A stretch of 23,700 nucleotides of DNA, taken from positions 1 through 23,700 of the forward strand of contig JAJPHF010000165.1 in the NCBI GenBank assembly GCA_021325365.1. The letters run 5' to 3'. The translations under genes were made by a program, and so were the position numbers. The number at the start of each line of letters is the position of its first letter. Position 1 is the first letter of the stretch. Positions 6,935 to 14,863 of the stretch are shown here, in pieces. Source of the DNA: Pseudomonadota bacterium. GTDB lineage: Bacteria > Chloroflexota > UBA6077 > JAJPHF01. Below the pieces are notes generated by a model, which ran no database searches, was not told where the DNA came from, and saw only the letters and a list, made by a program, of their open reading frames with translations.

Positions 6935-7723
6935 ATGCCGACGACCGATCCCTATAGTCTGCGGGCCGCGCGGAGCATAGCCGCGCAGACTGCCGGGCTG
7001 GACCCGGCGGCGCCGCCGGCCGCGCGGCTGCTCCGCGCGCCACGGGCGGGGCTCGGCCGGACGGTGGGGGTGCTACCGGGTTCGTTCGATCCCTTCACGA
7101 CAGCTCACGCCGCGCTGGCACGGGCGGCGCTGCGCCACGGCGGGCTGAATAGCCTGCTGTTCCTGCTCAGCGTGTACGTCGTGGACAAGGGCGACGCCGC
7201 CCGCGCGGCGCTGGCCGACCGCGCGCTGGTGCTGACACGCTACGCCGCGCGCCGCCCGCGCTGCGGCGTCGCCCTGTGCAACCGCGGGCTGTACGTCGAG
7301 GAGGCGGAGGCGCTGACGCCGCTGCTGCCAGAGGGGGCCAGGCTGTGGTTCGTCGTCGGCTTCGACAAGATCGTGCAGGTGTTCGACCCGCGCTACTACG
7401 CCGACCGCACGGCCGCGCTCGACCGGCTGTTCGCCCTGGCCGGCTTCCTGGTGGCGCCGCGAGCGGGCGCCGGCCGCCGCGACCTGGCACGACTGCTGGC
7501 CCGGCCGGAGAACGCGCCCTATCGCGACCGGGTACGCCCACTGCCCCTCGCCGCGGCCTATCGGGACCAGTCGGCCACCGCCGTGCGCGCGGCCCTGGCG
7601 GCCGGCGAGGACGCCGGTGCGCTGCTGGCGCCCGAGGCCGCCGCCTTCGTGGCGGCCACCGGCTGTTACCGAGCGCCCGATGCAGCCGGGGCGTACGCGG
7701 CGCGGCGGCGGGCGCTGACCTAA
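6935..7723 (+). CDS. NadD-like nucleotidyltransferase (nicotinate-nucleotide adenylyltransferase family)
   Basis: This 262-residue protein belongs to the HxGH nucleotidyltransferase superfamily. The nucleotide-binding motif GSFDPFTTAHAAL is at about 49-61, and the C-terminal SATAVR motif (213-218) matches the family's (I)SxTxxR phosphate-binding signature. WFVVGFDKIVQVFDPRYY in the middle resembles the substrate-binding part of NadD/NMNAT proteins. The expected reaction is adenylyl transfer from ATP to a nicotinate or nicotinamide mononucleotide, but the substrate is not certain. About 40 residues precede the core, longer than usual for NadD, and the usual HxGH reads TTAH, so this may be a divergent paralogue. 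ATG 6935 has GGAGG at 6927-6931. It is transcribed divergently from the AhpD-like gene. Confidence 0.75.
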   Translation: MPTTDPYSLRAARSIAAQTAGLDPAAPPAARLLRAPRAGLGRTVGVLPGSFDPFTTAHAALARAALRHGGLNSLLFLLSVYVVDKGDAARAALADRALVLTRYAARRPRCGVALCNRGLYVEEAEALTPLLPEGARLWFVVGFDKIVQVFDPRYYADRTAALDRLFALAGFLVAPRAGAGRRDLARLLARPENAPYRDRVRPLPLAAAYRDQSATAVRAALAAGEDAGALLAPEAAAFVAATGCYRAPDAAGAYAARRRALT

Positions 7724-7904
7724 CCCCCCCGGCCCCCGGAACCTAACCCCCCCGGCCCCCCTTCCCTTTGAAGGAAGGGGGGAGCCACCCCGGCCTCTCC
7801 CGGTCCCTCTCCCCCCTTCCTACAGTGAGAGGGGGACCGGGGGGTAGGTCGGCCAGTGCTCCCCCTTCCCACAATGGGAGGGGGCCGGGGGGGTAGGTCG
7901 GCCC
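7724..7904. repeat. Cluster of GC-rich palindromic repeats after the NadD-like gene
   Basis: The cluster holds a direct repeat of TAACCCCCCCGGCCCCC (7721 and 7744), a 10-bp inverted repeat around CTTTGAA (about 7757-7783), hairpin units with GTCCCTCTCC...GAGAGGGGGACC (about 7803-7838) and CCCCCTTCCCACAATGGGAGGGGG (about 7861-7884), and a direct repeat of CCGGGGGGTAGGTCGGCC (7837-7854 and 7885-7903). It belongs to the same family as 5112-5241 and 10122-10231. The rest of the gap to 8180 holds no supported gene. Confidence 0.7.
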
Positions 7905-8180
7905 CCCGCCGGCAGCGTATACTGCTGCGCCCGCCCCGCGCGGGGTCACGGGCGCGTAAGGGCCTTGTGATTGGCCTGTTACTCAGGCACCCTGGCACTG
8001 GCTGCGTCGGGCTGGTACCCTCGGGTACGTTCTTGGCCCCGCGGGTTCTATCTGCGGCCCACGGGGGCCAGCGACAATCGCGGCCGGCGATTCGCGCCCG
8101 GCCGCGCGTAGGATGAACCGGGCGCCGCGCTACCCTCAAGCCCGACAGGGGCCGGCGGCCGCTAGCGGAGGACGTTGCCG

Positions 8181-8879
8181 ATGAGCAACCCGCAGAGCTG
8201 TATCCTGGTCGCCGAAGACGACGCGCGCATGCTGCGCCTGATGCAGCGCAACCTGGAGCTGGCGCACTATCAGGTGCTGGCCGCGCAGGACGGCCTCGCC
8301 GCCCTCGACCACGTCGAGACGAAGCCGTGCGACCTGCTGCTGCTCGACATCATGATGCCGAAGATGGACGGCCTGGAGGTCTGCCGGCGCGTGCGAGAGT
8401 TCTCGTCGGTGCCGATCATCATGGTGACGGCGCGCAACGGCGAGCGCGACGTGGTGCTCGGCCTCGACGCCGGGGCCGACGACTATCTCACCAAGCCGTT
8501 CGGGGCCCAGGAGCTGCTGGCGCGAGTGCGCGCGGTGCTGCGCCGCTCGCACCTGACGGCCGCCGACACCAGCCCCGGCGTGTTCGAGCAGGCCGACCTG
8601 CGCGTCGAGTTCAGCCAGCACCAGGTGAAGCTGCGCGGCAAGCTCGTGCCGCTGACGCCGACCGAGTACCGTATCCTGGCCCAGCTTGCGCAGCACGCGG
8701 GCAAGGTGCTCACCCAGGAGCAGCTCCTGACGTCGGTCTGGGGCCCCCCGTACAAGGACGAGGCGCACCTGCTGCGCGTGAACATCTCGCGGCTGCGCGC
8801 GAAGATCGAGGACGAGCCAAGCCACCCGCGCTACGTGCTGACGCGCCCCGGCATCGGCTACCTGATGGCGCGCGACTAG
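8181..8879 (+). CDS. OmpR/PhoB-family two-component response regulator
   Basis: This is a 232-residue DNA-binding response regulator. The receiver domain (about 6-120) carries the acidic pocket Glu12/Asp13/Asp14 (VAEDD), phospho-acceptor Asp56 (LLLLDIMMPKMDG), Thr83 (MVTAR) and Lys105 (YLTKPF), the full set needed for phosphorylation. The C-terminal winged helix (about 135-230) has the family pattern LTPTEYRILAQLAQHAGKV, LTQEQLLTSVWG, INISRLRAKIE-like and GIGYLMARD. ATG 8181 is chosen over an in-frame TTG at 8175 because GGAGG at 8167-8171 is 9 bases from the ATG and only 3 from the TTG. No histidine kinase gene is adjacent on either side, so the partner must be elsewhere. A strong hairpin follows. 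Confidence 0.93.
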   Translation: MSNPQSCILVAEDDARMLRLMQRNLELAHYQVLAAQDGLAALDHVETKPCDLLLLDIMMPKMDGLEVCRRVREFSSVPIIMVTARNGERDVVLGLDAGADDYLTKPFGAQELLARVRAVLRRSHLTAADTSPGVFEQADLRVEFSQHQVKLRGKLVPLTPTEYRILAQLAQHAGKVLTQEQLLTSVWGPPYKDEAHLLRVNISRLRAKIEDEPSHPRYVLTRPGIGYLMARD

Positions 8880-8921
8880 CGCCGCGGCGGGCCATGACCG
8901 GCCCGCGCCCGCTGCTCCTCA

Positions 8922-8964
8922 CACCGCCCGGCGGCGGTGGCACCGCCACCGCCGCCGGGCGGTG
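8922..8964. terminator. Perfect 19-bp GC hairpin after the response regulator gene
   Basis: Positions 8922-8940 pair exactly with 8946-8964 around a 5-nt loop. It begins 43 bases after the stop codon. No T-run follows, as is common for terminator-like hairpins in GC-rich genomes. The rest of 8880-9254 contains a dispersed repeat (9034-9068) and the promoter at 9100-9128. Confidence 0.65.
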
Positions 8965-9033
8965 CTGCGTTCGCCTGCGCCCCGGGCGGCGCGGTTGACC
9001 GCGCTCCATTCCCCAACCCGGCTGTTGCCAGCA

Positions 9034-9068
9034 CGGCCGGGCGGTAGGGGACGAGCCCCGGCCCTACG
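9034..9068 (+). repeat. Dispersed short repeat, copy A
   Basis: This 35-base element (core GGTAGGGGACGAGCCCCGGC) matches the reverse complement of 14710-14744 at all but a few positions. Both copies lie between genes, about 5.7 kb apart and in opposite orientation. The core GGGG-ACGAG-CCCC can form a small hairpin. Confidence 0.65.
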
Positions 9069-9099
9069 TTTCCCCCTGCTTCAGCAGCCGTCCTTGCCG

Positions 9100-9128
9100 T
9101 TGACCGGGTGAGGAGCGGCGCGTAGAAT
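9100..9128 (+). promoter_or_regulatory. Sigma-70 promoter of the dehydrogenase gene at 9255
   Basis: TTGACC (9100-9105, five of six to TTGACA) and TAGAAT (9123-9128, five of six to TATAAT) are separated by exactly 17 bases. This is the best promoter match in the window. It predicts a transcript start near 9135 and a leader of about 120 bases. Confidence 0.6.
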
Positions 9129-9254
9129 GCCGGCCAGGGCGCGGGCGACAGGCGCGGACGCATCGCGTCCGCCGTGCGCCCAGGCGCGGCGCTGACGGTA
9201 GCTGTGGCCGGGCACACGTCGGGGTGCCCGGGCGGGGACGGCAGGAGGCAGGCG

Positions 9255-10121
9255 ATGGCGGAAAAGATCGGCATAGTCGGCGTCGGCAACATGGGCACGC
9301 AGCTACTCTATCGGCTGCGGCTGGCCGGCGAGTCGGCGGTCACCTACGACGTCGCGCCCGAGGCGCGCGACCGAGCGCGCGCGCTCGACGCGAGCGTGGC
9401 CGAGTCGGCGGCGGCGGTGGCGCGCGCCGCGACGATCGTGGACGTGGTCGTGCGCACCGAGCAGGACATGCTCGACGCCACGCTGGGGCGCGACGGCGTG
9501 CTGGCCGGCGCCGCGCCGGGCACGCTGGTGCTGCTCCACAGCACCATCCTGCCGCGCACCACGCGCCAGGTGGCCGAGGCGGGCGCGGCGCAGGGGGTAC
9601 ACGTGATCGACGCCTGCATGGTGGGCGTGCCCGCGGTGGTGCGCGCCGGCAACCTGAACTTCGTCGTCGGCGGGCCGCCCGAGTTGTTCGAGCGCGCCAA
9701 GCCGCACCTCCTGAAGATGGGCAAGGCGGCCTTCCACATGGGGCCGCTGGGCGCCGGCAACGTGACCAAGCTGATCAAGAACATGACCACCGGCGCCGAG
9801 GCGCTGATCCTCGAAGAGGCCGTGCGCATCGGGATGGCCGGCGGGCTGGGGGCGCGGCAGATCCTGGAGACGTTCCAGCAGGTGTACTCGGGCACGGTGC
9901 TGGACCGCTGGGAGAGCGCGTTCGTCTTCGACGACGACACGCCACGGCCGCACGGGCGCGGCAATCTCTACGAGAAAGACCTGCCGCTCGCCGTGGCGCT
10001 CGCCCACGACCTGGGGGTGATGGCGCCGATTGCCGAGTCGCTGCGCGCGGCCGGCGAGCGGGCGCTGGCCGCCGAGGGCGTGCTGCAAGCGGCCGGCGGC
10101 GTCGAGGGAAGCCGTTCCTGA
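9255..10121 (+). CDS. NAD(P)-dependent oxidoreductase, 3-hydroxyisobutyrate dehydrogenase family
   Basis: This 288-residue beta-hydroxyacid dehydrogenase belongs to the 6PGDH/HIBADH superfamily. The N-terminal Rossmann fold has the dinucleotide motif GIVGVGNMG (5-13). The substrate-loop region reads HVIDACMVGVPAVV, where classic members have DAPVSGG. The catalytic lysine motif GAGNVTKLIKNM places Lys172 and Asn176 where the family needs them. Such enzymes oxidise or reduce short 3-hydroxy acids (3-hydroxyisobutyrate, tartronate semialdehyde and similar); the altered DACMVGV loop means the substrate cannot be named. ATG 9255 follows AGGAGG (9243-9248); the frame is open upstream but without family residues. 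It has its own promoter and is followed by a repeat cluster, then the ETF genes, whose electron supply it may or may not share. Confidence 0.88.
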   Translation: MAEKIGIVGVGNMGTQLLYRLRLAGESAVTYDVAPEARDRARALDASVAESAAAVARAATIVDVVVRTEQDMLDATLGRDGVLAGAAPGTLVLLHSTILPRTTRQVAEAGAAQGVHVIDACMVGVPAVVRAGNLNFVVGGPPELFERAKPHLLKMGKAAFHMGPLGAGNVTKLIKNMTTGAEALILEEAVRIGMAGGLGARQILETFQQVYSGTVLDRWESAFVFDDDTPRPHGRGNLYEKDLPLAVALAHDLGVMAPIAESLRAAGERALAAEGVLQAAGGVEGSRS

Positions 10122-10231
10122 CCCCCGCCCCCAACCCCCTCCCCCCACAGGGGGCGGGGGCTACTGTCGGAGCCTCCCCCGGCCTCCTCCCCCTTTCCCC
10201 TATGGGGGAGAGGGGGGCAAGGGGGAGAGGG
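10122..10231. repeat. GC-rich palindromic repeat cluster after the dehydrogenase gene
   Basis: It starts directly after the stop codon. The first unit pairs GCCCCC (about 10127) with GGGGGC (about 10150). The second unit (about 10186-10218) pairs CTCCCCCTTTCCCC with GGGGGAGAGGGG around TAT. It shares the CTCCCC/GGGGAG core with the copies at 5112-5241 and 7724-7904, and may end transcription before etfB. Confidence 0.65.
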
Positions 10232-10308
10232 GTCACTTGCGGTAAGATTCCCTTGCCCGCCGGGTGGGCGTGCCGTTCCCGGCGACCGCGTAGCTCCCTG
10301 GAGGCGTC

Positions 10309-11094
10309 ATGCACGTCGTCGTGCTCGTCAAGCGCGTGCCCGATCCCGAAGCGCCCGCCAGCCTGTTCCGCGTCGACGACGCGGGCCAGCACTTCGTGCC
10401 CGCGCGCTCGGTGCCCTGGCTCACCAGCACTTACGACGAGAGCGCGCTGGAGGCGGCGCTGCAGCTCAAGGACGAGCACGGGGCCTCGGTGACGCTGCTC
10501 AGTCTCGCCGCCGACGACGTGACGGAGTGGCTACAGGAGACGCTGGCGACGGGCGCCGACGAGGCGGTGCTGGTACAGGACGCGGCGCTGGCGAGCGGCG
10601 ACAGCTTCGCCACGGCCGAGGTGCTGGCGGCGGCGCTCCGCAAGCTGGGCGACGTCGATCTCGTGCTCTGCGGCCGCCAGGCGTCGGACACCGACGCGGG
10701 CATCGTCGGCCCGGCGCTGGCGGAGCACCTGGGGTGGCCGAGCGTGACGGTGGTGCGCAAGGTGGCGCTGCAGGGCGACACGCTGCGCGTCGAGCGCGCC
10801 GTCGAGGACGGCTACGAGGTGCTGGAGATGGCCCTGCCGGCGCTGCTCACCGTCACCAGCGAGCAGTACCCGCTGCGCTACGCGACGATGCCGAACATCA
10901 TGGCCGCGAGCATGAAGGAGATCCCGGTCTGGACGGCGGCCGACCTGGGGCTGGCCGCGCCCGGCGCGCGCATCGCGCAGCAGCGGCTGTACCAGCCGGA
11001 GGCGCGGGTGGCGTGCGAGCTGGTCACGGCCGACACGCCGGAAGAGGCCGCGGCGGCGCTCGCGCGGGCGCTGCGGGCGCGCGGGCTGATCTAA
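10309..11094 (+). CDS. etfB: Electron transfer flavoprotein, beta subunit
   Basis: This 261-residue EtfB starts with the family pattern MHVVVLVKRVPDP and contains the signature CGRQASDTDAGIVGPALAEH around 124-143. EtfB pairs with EtfA as a soluble heterodimer that carries one FAD and usually one AMP. It accepts electrons from acyl-CoA and similar dehydrogenases and hands them to a membrane quinone oxidoreductase. ATG 10309 has GGAGG at 10300-10304. Length and motifs are normal. It leads an apparent operon with etfA (11183), a small membrane protein (12242) and the membrane oxidoreductase (12635). A perfect 22-bp hairpin lies between etfB and etfA, which could set subunit ratios or protect the message. 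Confidence 0.95.
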   Translation: MHVVVLVKRVPDPEAPASLFRVDDAGQHFVPARSVPWLTSTYDESALEAALQLKDEHGASVTLLSLAADDVTEWLQETLATGADEAVLVQDAALASGDSFATAEVLAAALRKLGDVDLVLCGRQASDTDAGIVGPALAEHLGWPSVTVVRKVALQGDTLRVERAVEDGYEVLEMALPALLTVTSEQYPLRYATMPNIMAASMKEIPVWTAADLGLAAPGARIAQQRLYQPEARVACELVTADTPEEAAAALARALRARGLI

Positions 11095-11103
11095 GGTGGC
11101 TCA

Positions 11104-11152
11104 CCGGGTGGGGGTGGAGGTTTGACGTGGTCAAACCTCCACCCCCACCCGG
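11104..11152. terminator. Perfect 22-bp hairpin between etfB and etfA
   Basis: Positions 11104-11125 are exactly complementary to 11131-11152, with a 5-nt loop CGTGG. The stem starts 9 bases after the etfB stop and ends 30 bases before the etfA start. There is no T-run, so it could be a partial terminator, an RNase-blocking stem, or a repeat-derived palindrome. Confidence 0.6.
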
Positions 11153-11182
11153 GCCAGACGCGAGGGGGCCTGGAGAGCGACT

Positions 11183-12175
11183 ATGGCAGACGGACGCGGC
11201 GTGCTGGTGCTCGCGGAGCAGACCGAGGGGCAGGTGGCCTCGATCTCGCTGGAGCTGATCGCGGCGGGGCGGCGCTTGGCCGACGCGGCCGGCGAGCCGC
11301 TGCTCGCCGCCGTGGCGGGGCCTGAGGAGCCCGCGCGGGCGCTCGGCGCGGCCGGCGCGGACCGCGTGTACCTGCTCGATCATCCCGACCTGACGCCGTA
11401 CCTGCTGGAGACGGCGCTGCCCGCCGCGGAGCAGGTGATTCGCCAGGCGCGGCCGCGCGTCGTGCTGCTGGGCCACACCGCGAGCGGCAAGGATCTGGCG
11501 CCGCGGTTGGCCGTGCGCCTGGGCGCCGGGCTGGTGACCGACGCGACGGCGCTGGAGTACGACGCGGGCACGGGGGGCGTGGTCGGGCGCAAGCCGGTGT
11601 TCGGCGGCATGGCGCTCTCGGAGCAGGTGGCGCAAGGGGACCCGCAGCTCCTCACGGTGCGGCAGAAGTCGTATGAGCCGGCCGAGCCGGAGGCGGGGCG
11701 CGACGGCGCGATCGAGCGGTTCCCCGTGGACCTGAGCGGCGTGGAGCGGCGCACGCGGCTGGTGGAGCGGGTGCGGGAGCGCGCGGCGGCGAAGCGCCTG
11801 GAGGACGCCGAGATCGTGGTGGCGGGCGGCCGCGGCCTGGGCGGGCCGGAGGGCTTCCAGCCGCTCTACGAGCTGGCCGACACGCTCGACGCGGTGGTGG
11901 GGGCGAGCCGCGTGGCGGTGGACTCGGGCTGGGTGCCCAGCGAGATGCAGGTCGGCCTGACAGGCAAGATGACGAGCCCGAAGCTGTACATCGCCGTCGG
12001 CATCTCGGGGGCGATGCAGCACATGGCGGGCTGCTCGGGCGCCCGCACGATCGTGGCGATCAACAAGGATCCCGACGCGGCGATCTTCCAGCACGCGCAC
12101 CTGGGCGTCGTCGGCGACTTCGGCAAGGTCGTGCCGGCGCTGACGGCGGCCTGCCGCGAGCTGCGGGACCGCTAG
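11183..12175 (+). CDS. etfA: Electron transfer flavoprotein, alpha subunit
   Basis: This is a 330-residue EtfA. The N-terminal domain (about 1-190) has the ETF alpha/beta fold ([31 protein letters not shown]). The C-terminal FAD-binding domain shows the family signature in order: [64 protein letters not shown] and [13 protein letters not shown]. The conserved residues of the FAD site are present. It forms the ETF dimer with EtfB just upstream. ATG 11183 has GGAG at 11172-11175, 7 bases upstream. Length is normal and no break is seen. Confidence 0.96.
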   Translation: MADGRGVLVLAEQTEGQVASISLELIAAGRRLADAAGEPLLAAVAGPEEPARALGAAGADRVYLLDHPDLTPYLLETALPAAEQVIRQARPRVVLLGHTASGKDLAPRLAVRLGAGLVTDATALEYDAGTGGVVGRKPVFGGMALSEQVAQGDPQLLTVRQKSYEPAEPEAGRDGAIERFPVDLSGVERRTRLVERVRERAAAKRLEDAEIVVAGGRGLGGPEGFQPLYELADTLDAVVGASRVAVDSGWVPSEMQVGLTGKMTSPKLYIAVGISGAMQHMAGCSGARTIVAINKDPDAAIFQHAHLGVVGDFGKVVPALTAACRELRDR

Positions 12176-12241
12176 CGTGGCCTCCGGGCAAGGGGGAAGG
12201 GGGCGGCCCGGGTCCGCCTCGCCGCACGGAGCCGTGGGCTG

Positions 12242-12430
12242 ATGTGGCAGCGGGCGCTGATCGTAGTACTGACGCTGCCGATCGCCGCGTTCGCGCTCTG
12301 GGGAGCCTGGGCGATCGCCCGCCAGGTGCCGACCGCGCCGCAGGCGGCGCTCGGCGCCGTCGCCTTCGTCGGCATCGGGGCGGTGGCGCTGGCCGCCGGC
12401 GCGCTCGGCGCCCGGACTGTCAGGCAGTAG
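12242..12430 (+). CDS. Small two-helix membrane protein in the etf operon
   Basis: This 62-residue frame between etfA and the oxidoreductase gene has two hydrophobic stretches, about 5-26 (ALIVVLTLPIAAFALWGAWA) and 33-57 (PQAALGAVAFVGIGAVALAA), and a basic end (GARTVRQ). No family is recognised. Its place inside the ETF gene group suggests a membrane role near the quinone oxidoreductase, for example a small accessory subunit, but this is inference. The ribosome binding site is weak and the frame is short, so it may not be translated. Confidence 0.5.
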   Translation: MWQRALIVVLTLPIAAFALWGAWAIARQVPTAPQAALGAVAFVGIGAVALAAGALGARTVRQ

Positions 12431-12634
12431 GTCGAGCCAGCGACAGCACCGAGTACCTCGCCTTTGGGAGCGTGGCCGTCCCGGCCGCCTCACCGGCGCG
12501 GCCGACGCCGGCCGGGGCGGGCGAGACGCCCACGCGCGAGGGGTGAACGGGAGGTGTCGGCGAGCAGCACACCGGCAAGCGACGCGCTCTCGGTCGGATG
12601 AACGCCCCATTACGAGCTGGCACACGGACACCAC

Positions 12635-14650
12635 ATGACGGCGACGCGCGAGATCTACTGGAACATCGCCAACGGCTGGCTCGTCTACCCGCTGATGCTC
12701 GTCGTCTTCGGGCTGCTGGCGTTTGGCTTCTGGCGGCGATGGCGCGTGTGGGCGTGCGGTGCGCCGGAGGACTGGCGACCGGCGTGGCGGGCGCGGCTGC
12801 GGGCGCTGGCGGCCTACGGGCTGGGCCAGGCGCGGGTGGTGCGCAGCCCGTTCGCGGGCACGATGCACCTCTTGCTCTACGCCGGCTTCGTGACGCTGTT
12901 CATCGGCACCCTGCTGATCGCCGTGCAGGAGGACCTGCGCGTCCACTTCCTTTACGGCGATTTCTACCGCTTCTACTCGCTGATCCTCGACCTGTTCGGC
13001 GTGGTGGCGCTGGTGGGCTTGGCGGGGCTGGCCTGGCGCCGCTACGGGCGGCGCCCCGCCGCGCTCGACAGCCACGCCGACGACGCGCTCACGCTGGCCG
13101 GGCTGGCGGTCATTCTCGTGACAGGCTACCTGATCGAGGGGCTGCGCATGGGCGTGACAGAGGTGAGCGTCAATCCCGACCTGGCGCGCTGGTCGCCGGT
13201 CGGGCTGCTCACGGCGCGGGCGCTGCTGGGCCTGGGCGTGCCGCTCGACGCCTTCCCGCCGCTCCACCGCGGGCTGTGGTGGTTCCACGCCATCCTGGTG
13301 TTCGCCTGGCTCGGCTACTGGGCGTGGTCCAAGATGAGCCACGTCTTCCTGGCGCCGGCCAACGCCTTCCTGCGGCCGCAGCGGCCGTTCGGCGCGCTGC
13401 GGCCCATCGCCGACTTCAAGGACCCCGCGCAGCTCGGCCTGGAGACGTTCGCCAACCTGTCGTTCCGCGAGCGGCTGAGCGCCGACACCTGCATCCACGC
13501 TGGCCGCTGCCAGGACAGCTGCCCCGCCTACGTGAGCGGCAAGCCGCTGAACCCGAAGGCGCTGACGGTGAACCTGCAAAGACTGGCGGCGCGAGCGCGG
13601 GACGGCCAGGCGGCCGAGGCCGAGGCGGCGGTGCTCACTGAGCAGGCGCTGAGCGAGGAGGGCGTTTGGGCCTGCACGACCTGCGGCGCCTGCAACTACC
13701 ACTGCCCCGTGCTGGTCGAGCCGATGGACGCCATCGCGGGCATGCGCCGCAACCTGGTGCTGGCGAAGGGCAAGGTGCCGCCGACGGCGCAAGCCGCGCT
13801 GCTGAACATCCAGAAGCGCGGCCATCCCTGGGCGGGTACGAAGCTCACGCGTACCGACTGGATGGAGGGGCTGGGCGTGCCGCTGCTGGCCGACAAGCCG
13901 GACGCCGAGGTGCTGTTCTGGGTAGGGTGCAGCGGCGCGCTGGTCGAGCGCAACGTGCGGACGACGCGGGCGATGGCGGGGCTGCTACAGCAGGCGGGCG
14001 TCAACTTCGCCGTGCTGGGCGACGAGGAGACGTGTACGGGCGACCCGGCGCGGCGGCTGGGCAACGAGTTCCTGTACCAGCAGCAGGCGCGCAAGAACCT
14101 CAAGACGTTCGGGGCCTACAACGTCAAGAAGGTGGTGGCGACCTGCCCGCACTGCTTCCACACGCTGCGCAACGAGTACCCGATGCTCGGCGGCGACCTG
14201 GAAGTCGTGCATCACACGGAGTTCCTGGCCGAGCTGGTGGCGCAGGGCAGGCTCCAGCCGGCGCAGGTCACGGCGCAGACGGTCACCTACCACGACCCCT
14301 GCTACCTGGGGCGCTACAACCGGGTGTACGACCCGCCGCGCGACGTGGTCAGTGCGCTCGGGGGCGTGCGCCAGGTGGAGATGCCGCGCTGCCGCGAGAA
14401 GGGCTTCTGCTGCGGCGCGGGCGGCGGCCACGCCTTCATGGAGGAGCAGGGCGGCCTGCGCATCAACTACCTGCGCTCGCAAGAAGCGCTCGACACCGGC
14501 GCCGACGTGCTGGTGTCCGCCTGCCCCTTCTGCCTCCAGATGTTCGACGAGGGCGTGAAGGCCGTGGGCGGCGAGGGCCGCATGCAGACGCTCGACGTGG
14601 CCGAGCTGCTGGAGCAGGCCGTCACGCCGCCAACGCCGCCGTCCCCGTAG
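12635..14650 (+). CDS. etfD: Membrane iron-sulfur ETF:menaquinone oxidoreductase (EtfD/FadF type)
   Basis: This 671-residue fusion starts with a membrane domain like nitrate reductase gamma or heme-b subunits. It has about five to six helices between 12 and 240, with His residues in or near them (MHLLLYAGF, PLHRGLWWFHAILVF). A ferredoxin-like region follows with two cluster motifs, CIHAGRCQDSCP (from Cys286) and CTTCGACNYHCP (from Cys347). Two HdrB/HdrD-type CCG domains come last: GCSGALVERN/ETCTGDPARRLGNE/ATCPHCFHTL, and DPCYLGRYN/FCCGAGGGHAF (Cys592/Cys593)/SACPFCLQMF. This domain order and its position beside etfBA fit the ETF:menaquinone oxidoreductases known as EtfD (mycobacteria) or FadF (Bacillus), which pass beta-oxidation electrons from ETF to menaquinone. 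The first CCG motif reads ETCTG rather than CCG, as I recall for this family. ATG 12635 lacks a strong ribosome binding site. Confidence 0.88.
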   Translation: MTATREIYWNIANGWLVYPLMLVVFGLLAFGFWRRWRVWACGAPEDWRPAWRARLRALAAYGLGQARVVRSPFAGTMHLLLYAGFVTLFIGTLLIAVQEDLRVHFLYGDFYRFYSLILDLFGVVALVGLAGLAWRRYGRRPAALDSHADDALTLAGLAVILVTGYLIEGLRMGVTEVSVNPDLARWSPVGLLTARALLGLGVPLDAFPPLHRGLWWFHAILVFAWLGYWAWSKMSHVFLAPANAFLRPQRPFGALRPIADFKDPAQLGLETFANLSFRERLSADTCIHAGRCQDSCPAYVSGKPLNPKALTVNLQRLAARARDGQAAEAEAAVLTEQALSEEGVWACTTCGACNYHCPVLVEPMDAIAGMRRNLVLAKGKVPPTAQAALLNIQKRGHPWAGTKLTRTDWMEGLGVPLLADKPDAEVLFWVGCSGALVERNVRTTRAMAGLLQQAGVNFAVLGDEETCTGDPARRLGNEFLYQQQARKNLKTFGAYNVKKVVATCPHCFHTLRNEYPMLGGDLEVVHHTEFLAELVAQGRLQPAQVTAQTVTYHDPCYLGRYNRVYDPPRDVVSALGGVRQVEMPRCREKGFCCGAGGGHAFMEEQGGLRINYLRSQEALDTGADVLVSACPFCLQMFDEGVKAVGGEGRMQTLDVAELLEQAVTPPTPPSP

Positions 14651-14709
14651 CCGCGCCCCAGCCCGCGGCGCGCTAGCAGACAGCAGTTTTTGCGGGCGCT
14701 GAGCCATGA

Positions 14710-14744
14710 GGTAGGGCAGGGGCTCGTCCCCTGCCGCCCGGCCG
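14710..14744 (-). repeat. Dispersed short repeat, copy B
   Basis: Near-identical to 9034-9068 in reverse complement. Its core GGCAGGGG-ACGAG-CCCCTGCC (read on the minus strand) is a better palindrome than copy A. It lies 60 bases after the oxidoreductase stop codon, so it might act as a terminator. Confidence 0.65.
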
Positions 14745-14863
14745 ACGCTTACCGGCTCGCCCATCCTGAAACCCGCTGTCGGCCGCCAAGACGGCCCCAC
14801 GGGTAAGCGAAAATACTCTCACGAGCCGAGCCCCATCGCAGGCGGAACAGACAGGAGCACACC

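Noticed and set aside
10243..10248. TAAGAT as -10 box of etfB
   Set aside because: Only four of six consensus positions and no -35 at a usable distance.
11024..13825. A 933-residue open frame on the minus strand across etfA and the oxidoreductase gene
   Set aside because: It is antisense to well-supported genes; composition is His/Arg/Gln-rich with no motif. Long antisense frames arise from codon bias in GC-rich DNA.
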